DNA of 64,000 nucleotides from Blautia faecis (GCF_020554845.1 NZ_JAJCIA010000007.1:78457-142456), one strand, 5' to 3'. Positions 44,610-54,666 are shown, counted from the stretch's first letter. A program made the numbers and translations. Notes: a model not told the origin generated them from the letters alone.

Positions 44610-45785
44610 TTATTTCTCATACTGTGCCATATATTTGTTTACACAGCGTTTAATCCTGTCAACTGGATTCAGCAGATGGCTTACAGACATATCATGATTC
44701 AGTGTATCAATGATCAGTGCAATGTATTTGCTCATATCACAGGAAATGTAATATGGTTTTGCAAGAAGTTCCTCAGACTGATATACCATATTGGTAGTGA
44801 GAAGCTTGTCAAATACACCAGCAGCATGTGCTTCATCGAATTTCTTAAGGTTGTCTGTAAACAGACCGAACGTGGAGCAAAGGTAAATTCTGCCGGCACC
44901 CCTGTCCTTAAGAAGAGAAGCAATCTTCAGGATAGTGTCACCAGAAGAGATCATGTCATCAATCAGGATCATATCCTTGCCTGCTACATTTGGACCAAGG
45001 AACTCATAGGCTGCAATCGGATGTCTTCCTCCTATATTCTTGGAGTAGTCAAGGCGTTTGTAATACATGCCCATATCAACACCCAGGATGTTTGCAAGAT
45101 AGATCGCACGGCTCATGCTGCCCTCATCCGGGCTGATGATCATAAAATGCTCATTGTCAATGTGAAGTCCCTGTTCATGGTTCAGAAGAGCCTTGATAAA
45201 CTGATAAGAAGGCTGAACAGTCTCAAATCCATGAAGTGGGGTGGCATTCTGAATCTGTGGGTCATGTGCGTCGAAAGTGATAATATTTTCAACTCCCATA
45301 TTTATCAGTTCATGAAGGGAAGTAGCACAGTCAAGAGACTCTCTTCCAATACGCTTGCTCTGACGACCCTCATAAAGGTATGGCATGATTACATTCACGC
45401 GGCGGGCCTTTCCTCCAATAGCTGCAATTACACGCTTCAGATCCTGATAATGATCATCTGGGGACATCAGGTTGGTGTATTTGCCAATTGGATATGAGAT
45501 GTTGTAGTTACATACATCTACAAGAATATAAACATCATCTCCTCGCACGGACTCGGTGATCACACATTTACCTTCTCCGGAACCGAAACGAGGGTTCTGA
45601 ACTTTGATTGTATAGGAATCTCTTTTGTATCCTTCAAAGGCGAAAGAATCTGATTCTGAATGCTCACGCTCCTTACGCCACTTAACGAGCCATTCGTCGA
45701 CTTTCTGTCCAAGGCTCCTGCAGCTTTCCAAAGGAACTAATCCCAGTCTTCCAACGGGAAGTGTAGTCAATTCTTCTTGTGCCAT
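44610..45785 (-). CDS. prs: Ribose-phosphate pyrophosphokinase, long variant
   Basis: 391 aa, against about 315 in standard Prs. The PRPP loop MILIDDMISSGDTILKIA is clear and GRQSKRIGRESL matches the flexible-loop region. The cation/ATP motif reads FDAHDPQIQNATP instead of the usual DLHxxQIQGFF. About 40 extra N-terminal residues and an extended C terminus mark the clostridial long subfamily. It makes PRPP for nucleotide, His and Trp synthesis. It follows the helicase-loader gene by three bases. Confidence 0.9.
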   Translation of the reverse strand: MAQEELTTLPVGRLGLVPLESCRSLGQKVDEWLVKWRKEREHSESDSFAFEGYKRDSYTIKVQNPRFGSGEGKCVITESVRGDDVYILVDVCNYNISYPIGKYTNLMSPDDHYQDLKRVIAAIGGKARRVNVIMPYLYEGRQSKRIGRESLDCATSLHELINMGVENIITFDAHDPQIQNATPLHGFETVQPSYQFIKALLNHEQGLHIDNEHFMIISPDEGSMSRAIYLANILGVDMGMYYKRLDYSKNIGGRHPIAAYEFLGPNVAGKDMILIDDMISSGDTILKIASLLKDRGAGRIYLCSTFGLFTDNLKKFDEAHAAGVFDKLLTTNMVYQSEELLAKPYYISCDMSKYIALIIDTLNHDMSVSHLLNPVDRIKRCVNKYMAQYEK

Positions 45786-45788
45786 TCT

Positions 45789-46775
45789 TTACTTTCCTCC
45801 TAAAAAAATTTTCTGAATGCGGATATCTTTTCCCACAAGCTTGGTCATCTGATAGTTGCTGGCGATGCGGGAAAAGGTTCTCTCAGAATAAGTTGCTGAG
45901 AAATCTTCCAGCTTCAGGTTTGTGGAAATAATCGTAGATTTCTTGCGCATGATCCGCTCATTGATGCACAGGAAAAGCTGTGAAGATACAAAGCTGTTGG
46001 TAAGCTCTGTACCCAGGTCATCAATAATCAGCAGGTCACAGTCAAAAATCGGTTCATCATCGGGAGCGTCGCTGCCTCTGGAAAAAGCAGAGCCTGCAAG
46101 AAAATCAAAAAGCTCGAATGAAGAAAAATAAAGTACACAGTGTGCACTGTCCAGAAGATCGTGAGCGATGCAGTGGGAAAGAAAGGTCTTGCCCACACCT
46201 GTGTCGCCGTAGAAAAACAGGTTCTGGAAAGAATTATCAAAGTCAGCGACAAATTCCTTCGCCATCTTATACGCGCGACGTGCAGTCTCACGTTCGGTGA
46301 GTCCCGTTGAATCATTTGTTATTGTATCAGAATAAAAGTCAAAAGAAAAGTGGTCAAAGTTCTCTTTTTCAAGAATTTCTTTTAAATTTGACTGTGTATA
46401 CAGAAGTTCGATCTCTGCCTTCTTGAAACAGGAGCATTTCTGGCTGCCGATATAGCCAGTATCCTGGCAAAGAGGGCAGGTGTAGCTCATCTCCAAATAA
46501 TCAGCAGGATAGCCGGAAGAAAGCAGTAATGCAGTGCGTTCCTGGGAAAGCAGGGCAATATCATTGCGAAGATCTTCAATGCCGACTTCCTGGCGGCTGA
46601 TCAGGGCCCGGGCCTTCCTGGCACTTAAAGTAGCTACTTCCTCGTCGATTTCACGCAGACGGGGAATTTTCTCATAGGCTTCAGCAAGATGCTCTTCCTG
46701 TATGCGGCGGTTCCTGGCCTGGCGACGGTTGTATTCCCGCATTATAGTATCGTATTGGTAATTCTGTAAGGGCAT
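45789..46775 (-). CDS. DnaC/DnaI-like AAA+ helicase loader
   Basis: 328 aa. An N-terminal helical region and zinc ribbon (CPLCQDTG ... CSCF) precede the AAA+ core: Walker A FYGDTGVGKTFLSHC, Walker B CDLLIIDDLGTE, sensor-type TIISTNL and arginine-finger region YSERTFSRI. It loads the replicative helicase at the origin or at stalled forks. It lies 65 bp after the DnaD-domain gene, the classical Firmicutes pairing. Confidence 0.9.
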   Translation of the reverse strand: MPLQNYQYDTIMREYNRRQARNRRIQEEHLAEAYEKIPRLREIDEEVATLSARKARALISRQEVGIEDLRNDIALLSQERTALLLSSGYPADYLEMSYTCPLCQDTGYIGSQKCSCFKKAEIELLYTQSNLKEILEKENFDHFSFDFYSDTITNDSTGLTERETARRAYKMAKEFVADFDNSFQNLFFYGDTGVGKTFLSHCIAHDLLDSAHCVLYFSSFELFDFLAGSAFSRGSDAPDDEPIFDCDLLIIDDLGTELTNSFVSSQLFLCINERIMRKKSTIISTNLKLEDFSATYSERTFSRIASNYQMTKLVGKDIRIQKIFLGGK

Positions 46776-46840
46776 GTAAATTCTCCTTCCAGGTTATAAG
46801 ACGTTCGTATGTGTTTTAAAGAAAAATCTGTTTCCAGGAT

Positions 46841-48025
46841 TTAATTTGGTTTGTTAAGCAGTTTCTTCTCATATTCAGCAAAATCGTAGTCACGCTGATG
46901 GAAATTGTTAAAGCGGTTTGGGGCTGCGGATTTCGGCTTGTCTGCCTTCGACACTGCTTTTTCCAGCTTGCGCTTCTGGTGCTGGGCATCCTGAAGACGG
47001 ACATCCCCTAAAGTTCGGATGTTTTTATCCTTCCAGCGCTGCAGAATTTTGTCTGCATATGGAAAACTTGGCTGTCCAGTCTGCAGAATTGTCCGTGAGC
47101 AGGCTTCCTGAATCAATTCCATGGCAAAACCATAGTCCCTGGTCCAGGTATTGATCAGCGAAATTTCCGCGTCTGAAGGATTGCGGTTGGCAATTCCCAT
47201 CGCTTTCAGAACAGAAAAATATTCTTTGCTGTAGCGGGAGGTGGAATCCTTTGCCATTTCAACTGTGGTAATTCCTTCCTCCTTCCATGCCATGGCAACC
47301 GTCTCGATATAACGGATGCTGCGGTGGTCACGTCCTACACAGTATTCGATCAGATAATCGATCAAATCTACAGACATGTGCAGCTCGTCGTAGAAAAACA
47401 GGATTTTGCGTGTCTCTGTGGGGGTGAGCGTTTTGCCGAGGTATTGCTCGGCAATGTAAAGAAGCTGGATAATATCTTCATTCTGTTTCAGCTCCTTCAC
47501 CCGATCCGGGGTAAGCGCTTTCGTTTCGGAAAGTGGTTTGGAGAAAGAAGGGGGGACAGGCAGATCGGTGCTGCGGCGGGAGACCTGATCAGTCTGCAAC
47601 GGTTTATCAGTGGGGACACTGGGAATGCCGGCTGTGGGTTCTGGGGCAGAAATGTGATAAGCATCAGGCACATCTCCGAGCGAACCAGCGTTACAGATAC
47701 CTGCGGGAGTCACCGTAGCCAGCATATCTGCTTCATTCCACGGTGCCTGTAAGGTAATTCCTGTCAATTCAGCTTCCTCGTATAAGAGGGTAATCAGCTT
47801 CTCAGACTCCCAGTATTTCAGCGCACGGAGGATATCTCCTTCTGTACAGAACAGGGAATCTGCCATCTGGGAAAGCCCGAAAGCTTCCTCCGGGCGGCCA
47901 AGCATACGGAGCAGATAAATATAGACTTTTACAAATTCTCCATTTGCCTTTGGCATAAAACGGTCGATAAAAATATTGGATAAAATGGTGGCATCATTAA
48001 GCCCTGTACTATGTAACCTGATCAT
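46841..48025 (-). CDS. DnaD/DnaB-domain replication initiation protein
   Basis: 394 aa from ATG 48025 (AAGGAG eight bases upstream; the in-frame ATG at 48088 lacks a site). The N-terminal winged helix (about 1-90) has FVKVYIYLLRMLGRPEEAF and LKYWESEKLI. After a Pro/Ser linker come two DnaB_2-type modules, near 185-265 (IAEQYLGKTLTPTETRKIL) and 280-350 (MGIANRNPSDAEISLINTW). It recruits the helicase loader. A DnaA-box array lies 115-370 bp upstream of its start. Confidence 0.88.
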   Translation of the reverse strand: MIRLHSTGLNDATILSNIFIDRFMPKANGEFVKVYIYLLRMLGRPEEAFGLSQMADSLFCTEGDILRALKYWESEKLITLLYEEAELTGITLQAPWNEADMLATVTPAGICNAGSLGDVPDAYHISAPEPTAGIPSVPTDKPLQTDQVSRRSTDLPVPPSFSKPLSETKALTPDRVKELKQNEDIIQLLYIAEQYLGKTLTPTETRKILFFYDELHMSVDLIDYLIEYCVGRDHRSIRYIETVAMAWKEEGITTVEMAKDSTSRYSKEYFSVLKAMGIANRNPSDAEISLINTWTRDYGFAMELIQEACSRTILQTGQPSFPYADKILQRWKDKNIRTLGDVRLQDAQHQKRKLEKAVSKADKPKSAAPNRFNNFHQRDYDFAEYEKKLLNKPN

Positions 48026-48140
48026 GGAAACACTCCTTATCTGGGAATATGAATCATCACTGTTCATTGTGTTTGCATTATAGCACACCCCTTTTTAAAT
48101 GAGAATAGGAGATTTTTTGCCGGGATTTTTACAAAATGTG

Positions 48141-48392
48141 TGTGGACTACTATGTGGATAATGTGGATAATGTGGAAACCAAGTTGCACATAATGTTTAT
48201 GGGAAACCCGAAAAATGCGGAAAATTAAAGAAAAACTGTGATTTTTGTCGAGTTATGTCGTAGTATTATGTTAAGCACTTTATACACATAAGAATCCACA
48301 TGCAGGCCAGTGCAAAAATGTGCATAAGCCTGTGGATAATGTGGATAACTATTAAATTGCTTGAATTTCCAAGCTTTTTTCAATGTGGATAA
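48141..48392 (-). promoter_or_regulatory. DnaA-box cluster upstream of the dnaD-loader operon
   Basis: Five perfect boxes TGTGGATAA (complement of TTATCCACA), all in one orientation: 48153-48161, 48162-48170, 48331-48339, 48340-48348 and 48384-48392. The first two and the next two are head-to-tail with a 9-bp period; near-matches are TGTGGACTA at 48141, TGTGGAAAC at 48171 and GAATCCACA at 48292. The 519-bp gap (48026-48544) also contains the murC terminator and AT-rich DNA. Function as DnaA-controlled promoter, titration site or origin is inference. Confidence 0.82.
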
Positions 48393-48481
48393 TTATTTTT
48401 GGCAAAAACAGTCTGTGACCGTGGATATGAGAAGGTATGCACGTTTTGCCAGGAAAAACAGATCAGAGACAATAAAAATGG

Positions 48482-48532
48482 TAAAACAAAAACAGCGGAT
48501 GCCAGGTCTTAAAAGGACATGACAACCGCTGA
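48482..48532 (-). terminator. Terminator of murC
   Basis: On the minus strand CAGCGG with TTGTCA pairs imperfectly with TGGCATCCGCTG, followed by TTTTTGTTTT. Confidence 0.75.
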
Positions 48533-48544
48533 AATTGCAATCAA

Positions 48545-49924
48545 TTATTTTCCAAGTAACTGTTCTCCGATTTTAACAACATCTCCGGCACCCATTGTGA
48601 TCAACAGATCTCCGGCTTCACAATTATTCAGCAGGAAATTCTCAATCTCATCAAAGGTTGGGAAATATTCGCATGGAGTACCAAGCTCCTGGATCCGTGC
48701 CTGCAGATCCTTGGAAGAGATTCCAAGATTATCTGTTTCTCTTGCTGCATAAATGTCTGCCAGAACCACATGATCGGCAAGCTTAAGAGCCTGTGCAAAT
48801 TCCGGAAGAAGAGCCTTGGTACGTGTGTAAGTATGAGGCTGGAATACGCACCACAGCTTCTTGTGTGGATAATTGTGTGCAGCGTTTAAAGTAGCCTGGA
48901 TTTCTGTTGGATGATGCGCATAATCATCAACAATGGTAACGCCTGCTACTTCGCCTTTATACTGGAAACGGCGATCTGTTCCTGTGAAACTGCCAAGTCC
49001 TTTGACAATGACATCATTCGGAATCTGAAGAAGCCGAGCCAGAGCAATTGCTGCCAGGGCATTGGAAACATTGTGGCTGCCCGGAACTTTCAGATAGAAA
49101 CTGCCGGCCTTTCTGCCATCCTTCAGAACGGTAAAGGATGCATGTCCATATTTGTCATAAGTGATATCTGTGGCCTGATACTGAGCTTCATGCTCCAGAC
49201 CATATGTAATAATTTTACATGAAAGGTCTTTGATAATATCCTGATAATGCAGCGTATCCGCATTGATGATCAGGGCTCCGTCTGCGGGAAGCAGCTGGGC
49301 AAATCTGCGGAAGGAATGACGGATATCATCAATATCCTTAAAAAAGTCCAGATGGTCAGCATCAATGTTCAGGATCACACTGATCTTCGGGAAAAAGCTT
49401 AAAAAGCTGTTGGTATACTCACAGGCTTCTGTGACAAATGTTTCGGACTGACCTACTCGGATATTTCCCCCGATAGAAGGAAGAATGCCGCCAACACTGA
49501 TGGTCGGATCCGCATCTGCTTCCAGAAGAATCTGGGAGATCATGGAAGTAGTGGTGGTCTTGCCATGGGTTCCGGAAACTGCGATTGGGGTATCGTAGTT
49601 GCGCATGATCTGACCAAGAAGCTGGGCTCTGGTCAGCATTGGAATGCCTTTTTCCACTGCACTGGCATATTCCGGGTTATCCGGATGAATGGCTGCAGTG
49701 TAAACTACAAGTTCTACATCGTCTGTAATATTGGAAGCGCGCTGTCCGTAAAAGATGCGTGCACCTTTCCTGGTAAGGGAATCCGTAAGCGGGCTTTCTT
49801 TGGAATCAGAGCCGGAAACCTTGAAATCCTCGCCGAGAAGGATCTCAGCAAGTCCGCTCATGCTGATTCCGCCAATACCGATAAAATGGATATGAAGCGG
49901 TTTATGGAAGTCTATCTGATACAT
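48545..49924 (-). CDS. murC: UDP-N-acetylmuramate--L-alanine ligase
   Basis: 459 aa. The N-terminal dinucleotide-like motif HFIGIGGISMSGLAEIL, the ATP loop SGTHGKTTTTSMI, NIDADHLDFF and DDYAHHPTEIQATL are MurC signatures. It adds the first amino acid to UDP-MurNAc in the cytoplasm. The gene stands alone between the glgC promoter region and the DnaA-box array. Confidence 0.97.
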   Translation of the reverse strand: MYQIDFHKPLHIHFIGIGGISMSGLAEILLGEDFKVSGSDSKESPLTDSLTRKGARIFYGQRASNITDDVELVVYTAAIHPDNPEYASAVEKGIPMLTRAQLLGQIMRNYDTPIAVSGTHGKTTTTSMISQILLEADADPTISVGGILPSIGGNIRVGQSETFVTEACEYTNSFLSFFPKISVILNIDADHLDFFKDIDDIRHSFRRFAQLLPADGALIINADTLHYQDIIKDLSCKIITYGLEHEAQYQATDITYDKYGHASFTVLKDGRKAGSFYLKVPGSHNVSNALAAIALARLLQIPNDVIVKGLGSFTGTDRRFQYKGEVAGVTIVDDYAHHPTEIQATLNAAHNYPHKKLWCVFQPHTYTRTKALLPEFAQALKLADHVVLADIYAARETDNLGISSKDLQARIQELGTPCEYFPTFDEIENFLLNNCEAGDLLITMGAGDVVKIGEQLLGK

Positions 49925-50323
49925 GTTAATCTCCTTATGCTAATCATTTTTGAAGCGATTCAATATTCATTGAAGGAAAAGCCTCCTGAATCGTTATGAA
50001 TTTTTACAATTACTTTCATTTATTATACCCCGAACTGTGAAAATTGCAAAGTATTTCTTTGGATAGTCGGTAACCAATACAATAATTTCCCTTTCCTACA
50101 GTGTCGCTGTTCACGATTTTCACAGCAGTATGCTTCGCAAAACACAGTAATACTACTGTACAAAATGAATAAAAAAAACAATCAGAGATTCGGTTGTGTC
50201 GAAAAAACATGTACAATAACGATAAAAAAAGTAAAATATCAACAAATAAATTGTAAAATATGTTTATTAAATATGGGAAGTATGGTATAATGATAAATCA
50301 TAACTACAACAAGAGGTGATAGC
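49925..50323 (+). promoter_or_regulatory. Divergent promoter region of murC and glgC
   Basis: 399 bp without a gene. A consensus TATAAT at 50286-50291 lies 33 bases before glgC; its -35 region (TTTATT) is poor, so an activator may be needed. A short inverted motif CGCTGTTCACGATTTTCACAGC stretch at about 50104-50125 is related to the small GTGAACAGTAACG repeats. Nothing else stands out. Confidence 0.5.
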
Positions 50324-51601
50324 ATGATTAAAAAAGAAATGATTGCCATGCTCTTAGCCGGCGGCCAAGGCAGCAGACTTGGGGTACTGACAGAAAAAGT
50401 GGCCAAACCAGCAGTAGCTTTTGGAGGTAAGTACCGTATCATTGATTTTCCGTTAAGTAACTGTATTAATTCAGGAATTGATACAGTTGGAGTCCTGACA
50501 CAGTATCAGCCTCTGAGACTGAATACCCATATCGGTATCGGTGTTCCGTGGGACCTGGACAGAACTGAAGGCGGTGTAACCGTACTTCCACCTTATGAGA
50601 AGAGCACAAACAGCGAGTGGTACACAGGAACAGCCAATGCCATTTTCCAGAATATGGCGTATATGGAGCAGTACAATCCCGATTATGTGCTTATCCTTTC
50701 AGGAGATCATATATATAAGATGGATTACGAGGTTATGCTCGACTTCCACAAGGCAAATAAGGCGGATGTGACCATTGCCTGTATGCCTGTACCTATTGAG
50801 GAAGCCAGCCGTTTCGGCATCATGGTAACGGATGAGACTTTCCGTGTAACTGAATTTGAGGAGAAACCAGAGCATCCAAGCAGCAATCTGGCATCTATGG
50901 GAATTTATATTTTCAGCTGGCCGGTTCTGAAGGAAGCGCTTTACGCACTGAAGGATCAGCAGAGTTGTGACTTTGGTAAACATATTCTTCCATATTGCAA
51001 GGATAAAGGACAGCGCCTTTTCGCCTATGAATACAATGGCTACTGGAAAGATGTTGGAACTCTTGGTTCCTACTGGGAAGCAAATATGGAACTGATTGAT
51101 ATTATTCCTGAGTTTAATCTTTATGAGGAATTCTGGAAGATTTACACCAAGGGGGATATCATCCAGCCGCAGTATATTTCAGAAGAGGCCGTTCTGGACA
51201 GATGTCTTATCGGTGAAGGCTCTGAAATCTATGGCGAAGTACATAATTCTGTAATCGGATCGAATGTTGTGATCGGAAAGGGCAGTGTGATCCGGGATTC
51301 CATTATCATGCGGAATACAACCATCGGTGAGAATGTAAACATGGAAAAGGCAATTGTGGCAGAGGACGTAACCATAGGAAATGATGTGGTTCTTGGCTGC
51401 GGCGAGGAAGCACCTAATATAAAGAAACCTGCGGTATATGCATTTGGCATTGCGACCATAGGAGAAGGCTCCGTGATTCCGGATAATGTTAAGATTGGAA
51501 AGAACACGGCGATTTCCGGTGTGACCACCCAGGCAGATTATCCGGATGGCATTCTGGAAAGCGGACAGGTAATTGCAACAAAGGACGGTGACAAAGCATG
51601 A
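50324..51601 (+). CDS. glgC: Glucose-1-phosphate adenylyltransferase, catalytic subunit
   Basis: 425 aa. Nucleotidyl-transfer loop [49 protein letters not shown] and [15 protein letters not shown], then left-handed beta-helix hexapeptide repeats ([20 protein letters not shown]). It makes ADP-glucose for glycogen. ATGA overlap with glgD. No glycogen synthase or branching enzyme in the window. Confidence 0.97.
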   Translation: MIKKEMIAMLLAGGQGSRLGVLTEKVAKPAVAFGGKYRIIDFPLSNCINSGIDTVGVLTQYQPLRLNTHIGIGVPWDLDRTEGGVTVLPPYEKSTNSEWYTGTANAIFQNMAYMEQYNPDYVLILSGDHIYKMDYEVMLDFHKANKADVTIACMPVPIEEASRFGIMVTDETFRVTEFEEKPEHPSSNLASMGIYIFSWPVLKEALYALKDQQSCDFGKHILPYCKDKGQRLFAYEYNGYWKDVGTLGSYWEANMELIDIIPEFNLYEEFWKIYTKGDIIQPQYISEEAVLDRCLIGEGSEIYGEVHNSVIGSNVVIGKGSVIRDSIIMRNTTIGENVNMEKAIVAEDVTIGNDVVLGCGEEAPNIKKPAVYAFGIATIGEGSVIPDNVKIGKNTAISGVTTQADYPDGILESGQVIATKDGDKA

Positions 51602-52716
51602 GAGCAATCGGAATTATTTTAGCCGGCGGTAACAATAACCGCATGAGAGAATTATCAGACAAAAGGGCAATTGCAGCAATGCCTATTGCCGGAAGCTACA
51701 GAAGCATAGATTTTGCCCTGAGTAATATGGCGAACTCCCGCATTCAGAAAGTAGCTGTACTGACTCAGTACAATGCACGTTCCCTGAATGAGCATTTAAG
51801 CTCCTCCAAATGGTGGGATTTCGGAAGAAAGCAGGGCGGTCTTTTCGTATTTACTCCTACTATCACCAAAGAAAACGGTTTCTGGTATCAGGGAACTGCA
51901 GATGCTATTTATCAGAATCTCAATTTCCTGAAGAACAGTCATGAGCCATATGTTGTCATCGCATCCGGTGACTGCGTGTACAAGATGGACTATAACAAGG
52001 TTCTGGAATATCACATTGCGAAACGCGCTGACATTACCGTTGTATGCACTACATGTCCGGATCCTTCCGAGGTTGAGCGTTTCGGTGTCCTTCGCATGAA
52101 TGAGGACTGCAGGATTGAGGAATTTGAGGAGAAGCCAATGGTTTCCCCATATAATACTATTTCTACAGGTATTTATGTGATCCGAAGAAGACAGCTGATC
52201 GAACTGATTGAGAAGGCTGCACAGGAAGGTCGAAATGACTTTGTAAAAGATATTCTGATCCGTTATAAGAATCTGAAGAGAATCTATGGATATAAGATCG
52301 ACAGCTACTGGAGCAATATTTCCACTGTTGAATCTTACTATAAGACCAACATGGATTTCCTGAAACCGGAGATCCGTAACTACTTCTTCAAACAGGAGCC
52401 AGCAGTTAAGACCAAGATTGATGATCTTCCACCGGCTAAATACAATCCTGGCGCAGATGTTAAGAATTCTCTGATTTCCAGTGGATGTATTGTAAACGGA
52501 GTGGTTGAGAATTCTGTCCTGTTTAAAGATGTTTATGTTGGAAATAATTGCGTAATTAAAAATTCCGTAATTTTGAATGATGTATATCTGGGGGATAATA
52601 CACATATCGAGAATTGTATCGTTGAAAGCCGGGGAACCATCCGGGCAAATTCGTACTACAGCGGTGATGGAGAAGTAGAGATCGTTGTGGAGAATAATGA
52701 TAGATATAGCTTGTAA
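51598..52716 (+). CDS. glgD: GlgD, glucose-1-phosphate adenylyltransferase regulatory subunit
   Basis: 372 aa GlgC paralogue. The loop is [20 protein letters not shown], so the catalytic GxGxRL...K pattern of GlgC is altered, as is typical for the non-catalytic GlgD partner in Firmicutes. [10 protein letters not shown] and [10 protein letters not shown] show the shared fold, and the C-terminal beta-helix is shorter. It modulates GlgC in a heterotetramer. Confidence 0.95.
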   Translation: MRAIGIILAGGNNNRMRELSDKRAIAAMPIAGSYRSIDFALSNMANSRIQKVAVLTQYNARSLNEHLSSSKWWDFGRKQGGLFVFTPTITKENGFWYQGTADAIYQNLNFLKNSHEPYVVIASGDCVYKMDYNKVLEYHIAKRADITVVCTTCPDPSEVERFGVLRMNEDCRIEEFEEKPMVSPYNTISTGIYVIRRRQLIELIEKAAQEGRNDFVKDILIRYKNLKRIYGYKIDSYWSNISTVESYYKTNMDFLKPEIRNYFFKQEPAVKTKIDDLPPAKYNPGADVKNSLISSGCIVNGVVENSVLFKDVYVGNNCVIKNSVILNDVYLGDNTHIENCIVESRGTIRANSYYSGDGEVEIVVENNDRYSL

Positions 52717-52770
52717 TATAATAAGACTTAAAGCGCAGTAAATGCGATTAAGAGGAAAGGGGCAGCAAAA

Positions 52771-53046
52771 ATGAACATTACAGACGTACGGGTGAGAAAG
52801 GTTGCAAAGGAGGGGAAGATGAAAGCTGTAGTCTCCATTACCATTGATGAAGAATTTGTAGTACATGACATCAAGGTGATCGAAGGAGAGAAAGGTCTTT
52901 TCATCGCAATGCCAAGCCGCAAAGCAACCGATGGAGAATATCGGGATATCGCGCATCCAATCAATTCTTCCACTCGTGACAAGATCCAGACGATCATTCT
53001 CGAGAAATACCAGGAAGCTGCAGCAGAGGAAGAAGCTGCGGTATAA
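52771..53046 (+). CDS. spoVG: SpoVG, RNA/DNA-binding regulator
   Basis: 91 aa. Starts [11 protein letters not shown] and contains [20 protein letters not shown] followed by [11 protein letters not shown], the near-invariant SpoVG core. It is a nucleic-acid-binding global regulator linked to sporulation, septation and capsule control. AGGAAAGGGG lies before the ATG. Monocistronic with a strong terminator. Confidence 0.97.
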   Translation: MNITDVRVRKVAKEGKMKAVVSITIDEEFVVHDIKVIEGEKGLFIAMPSRKATDGEYRDIAHPINSSTRDKIQTIILEKYQEAAAEEEAAV

Positions 53047-53065
53047 GAAGGAGAGAGGTTTTTAC

Positions 53066-53110
53066 ATCCCGCATTTTATGGAGAGATTCATGAAATGCGG
53101 GATATTTTTT
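53066..53110 (+). terminator. Terminator of spoVG
   Basis: ATCCCGCATTT (53066-53076) pairs with AAATGCGGGAT (53093-53103), followed by ATTTTTT. Confidence 0.92.
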
Positions 53111-53111
53111 G

Positions 53112-53180
53112 CAAAAACATTCCTGTGATTTGCCCAAACTATTTCACGGTATATTGTGCCTGAATTTGTTCTATAACCAT
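53112..53180 (+). repeat. Decayed left arm of the palindromic element (copy G)
   Basis: CAAAAACATTCC, then AACTATTTCACGGTATATT, then GAATTTGTT align collinearly with CATTCC, CCACTTTGCGGTATATT and GAATTCGGTT of the left arms at 10385-10440 and 32578-32635. Identity is roughly two thirds by eye and the hairpin and right arm are lost. Confidence 0.5.
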
Positions 53181-53254
53181 GTATTTCATTATCTTTCCAG
53201 ATTCTGGATAATTGTGAAATATTACGTAAATGTTACAAAAGTTAAATAAAAGTG

Positions 53255-53282
53255 TTGAAAAAATTACGAAATATGTTATACT
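53255..53282 (+). promoter_or_regulatory. Promoter of the 3D-domain wall protein gene
   Basis: TTGAAA at 53255-53260, TATACT at 53277-53282, spacer 16. Confidence 0.65.
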
Positions 53283-53317
53283 TGACATACGAAAAAAATA
53301 ACGAGGTGTTTACATAG

Positions 53318-54574
53318 ATGAGATTTAAAAAGATTTTTTCAATGTTGTTAACTGGAATCATGATTGTTTCTATGCACGGGGCAGTATTTGCTTCTTCTAC
53401 GGAGGAACAGATCGCTGATGTACAGGCACAGAAAGAAGCTGCGCAGGCAGAACTGGCACAGCAGCAGTCCAACATGGCATCTCTGGAGAGCAAGAAGCAG
53501 GAGCTTGAAAGCTATCTGGAAGAGCTGAATGCTCAGTATACAGACCTTACCAACAGTGTATCTGAGCTTGGAATTCAGGCAGCGGAGAAAGAAGAAGAGC
53601 TGAAAACCCTGAATACCCAGCTTGAGGAAGCCAAGGCCACAGCGGACAAGCAGTATCAGGATATGAAGAAGCGTATTGTATACATGTATGAGAATGGAAG
53701 TGCTTCCATGCTGGAGCTGCTTTTGTCCTCAGAAGATCTGGCTCAGTTTCTGAACCGTGCAGAGAATATAGCCCAGATTTCCCAGTATGACAGAGACATG
53801 CTTGCTAAATATAAAGCCCTTCAGGCAGATATCAAGACCCAGGAAGAGCAGGCAGAAGAGGAAGCTCAGAATATTAATGAACTTCTGGCAGAGAAATCTG
53901 CCAAACAGCAAGAGGTACAGGCACTTACTGCAAGCACAAATGAGAACATTCAGTCCTATATTTATCAGATCAGTGCCAGCCAGGATGAAATCAGTGCTTT
54001 AAATACACAGATCAGTAATGCAGACAGCAGTATTTACAGCCTTTTGCAGGCTGCAGAGGCAGAGAAAGCAGCCCAGGAGGCGCAGGTAGCCCAGGAAGCT
54101 GAGGCTGCCGCCCAGTCACCAAGTGACGGGGGAAACTATGGCACAGAGGAATCCTACGATGACTACAGCGAGTCTGAAAGTGATTCCAATCAGGACACAG
54201 ATAACAGCAGTTCCTATGATGATTCTTATACCGAGTCATCCGACAGCAGTGAAAGCTCCGACAGTTCTTCCGAGAGCAGCAGTTCATCTTCACAGGGAAC
54301 TTACCTTGGAACCTTTACTCTCACCGCATACTGCAACTGTGCACAGTGCTGCGGAACAGCAGGAAACCTGACAGCCAGCGGAACTGTTCCTACAGCGGGA
54401 AGAACCGTTGCCATGGCTGGTGTGCCATTCGGAACTCAGCTCCTGATCAATGGAAATGTGTATACAGTGGAGGATCTTGGAACACCTTACGGACATGTGG
54501 ATATTTATTTTAACAGCCATTCAGAGGCACTTGCATTTGGACTTCAGAGTGCGGAGGTTTACAGACTGAATTAA
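53318..54574 (+). CDS. Secreted coiled-coil protein with C-terminal 3D domain
   Basis: 418 aa. Signal peptide to about residue 26 (GAVFAS). A PcsB/CwlO-like coiled coil spans about 28-250 with KRIVYMYENGSASMLELLLSSED as its conserved hinge. A Ser/Asp-rich linker (about 265-328) follows. The C-terminal 3D domain has GTFTLTAYCNCAQCCG, ASGTVPTAGRTVA and the DLGTPYGHVDIYF acidic motif, a double-psi barrel predicted to cleave peptidoglycan. Extra Cys triplet (YCNCAQCC) is common in the clostridial type. Strong terminator after the gene. Confidence 0.9.
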   Translation: MRFKKIFSMLLTGIMIVSMHGAVFASSTEEQIADVQAQKEAAQAELAQQQSNMASLESKKQELESYLEELNAQYTDLTNSVSELGIQAAEKEEELKTLNTQLEEAKATADKQYQDMKKRIVYMYENGSASMLELLLSSEDLAQFLNRAENIAQISQYDRDMLAKYKALQADIKTQEEQAEEEAQNINELLAEKSAKQQEVQALTASTNENIQSYIYQISASQDEISALNTQISNADSSIYSLLQAAEAEKAAQEAQVAQEAEAAAQSPSDGGNYGTEESYDDYSESESDSNQDTDNSSSYDDSYTESSDSSESSDSSSESSSSSSQGTYLGTFTLTAYCNCAQCCGTAGNLTASGTVPTAGRTVAMAGVPFGTQLLINGNVYTVEDLGTPYGHVDIYFNSHSEALAFGLQSAEVYRLN

Positions 54575-54587
54575 GGAAAAAGAATAC

Positions 54588-54636
54588 GCCCTGACAGGAT
54601 TAAGATCATTAAAATCTTCTGCCTGTCAGGGCATTT
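54588..54636 (+). terminator. Terminator of the 3D-domain gene
   Basis: GCCCTGACAGG (54588-54598) pairs perfectly with CCTGTCAGGGC (54622-54632), with an inner AAGAT/ATCTT stem; tail ATTTGTCT. Confidence 0.85.
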
Positions 54637-54666
54637 GTCTGCAATAATATATAGGGTGGAGAATTG

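Noticed and set aside
48362..48382. Plus-strand terminator GCTTG/CAAGC plus T6
   Set aside because: Stem of only five base pairs, and no plus-strand gene ends here.
48026..48544. Chromosomal origin (oriC) at the DnaA-box array
   Set aside because: dnaA, dnaN, rpmH and recF are not adjacent, and there is no clear unwinding element with phased AT-rich 13-mers. Kept as a DnaA-box cluster only.
51796..52956. 386-codon minus-strand frame opposite glgD
   Set aside because: Shadow of glgD and the next gap; no recognisable domain or start signal.
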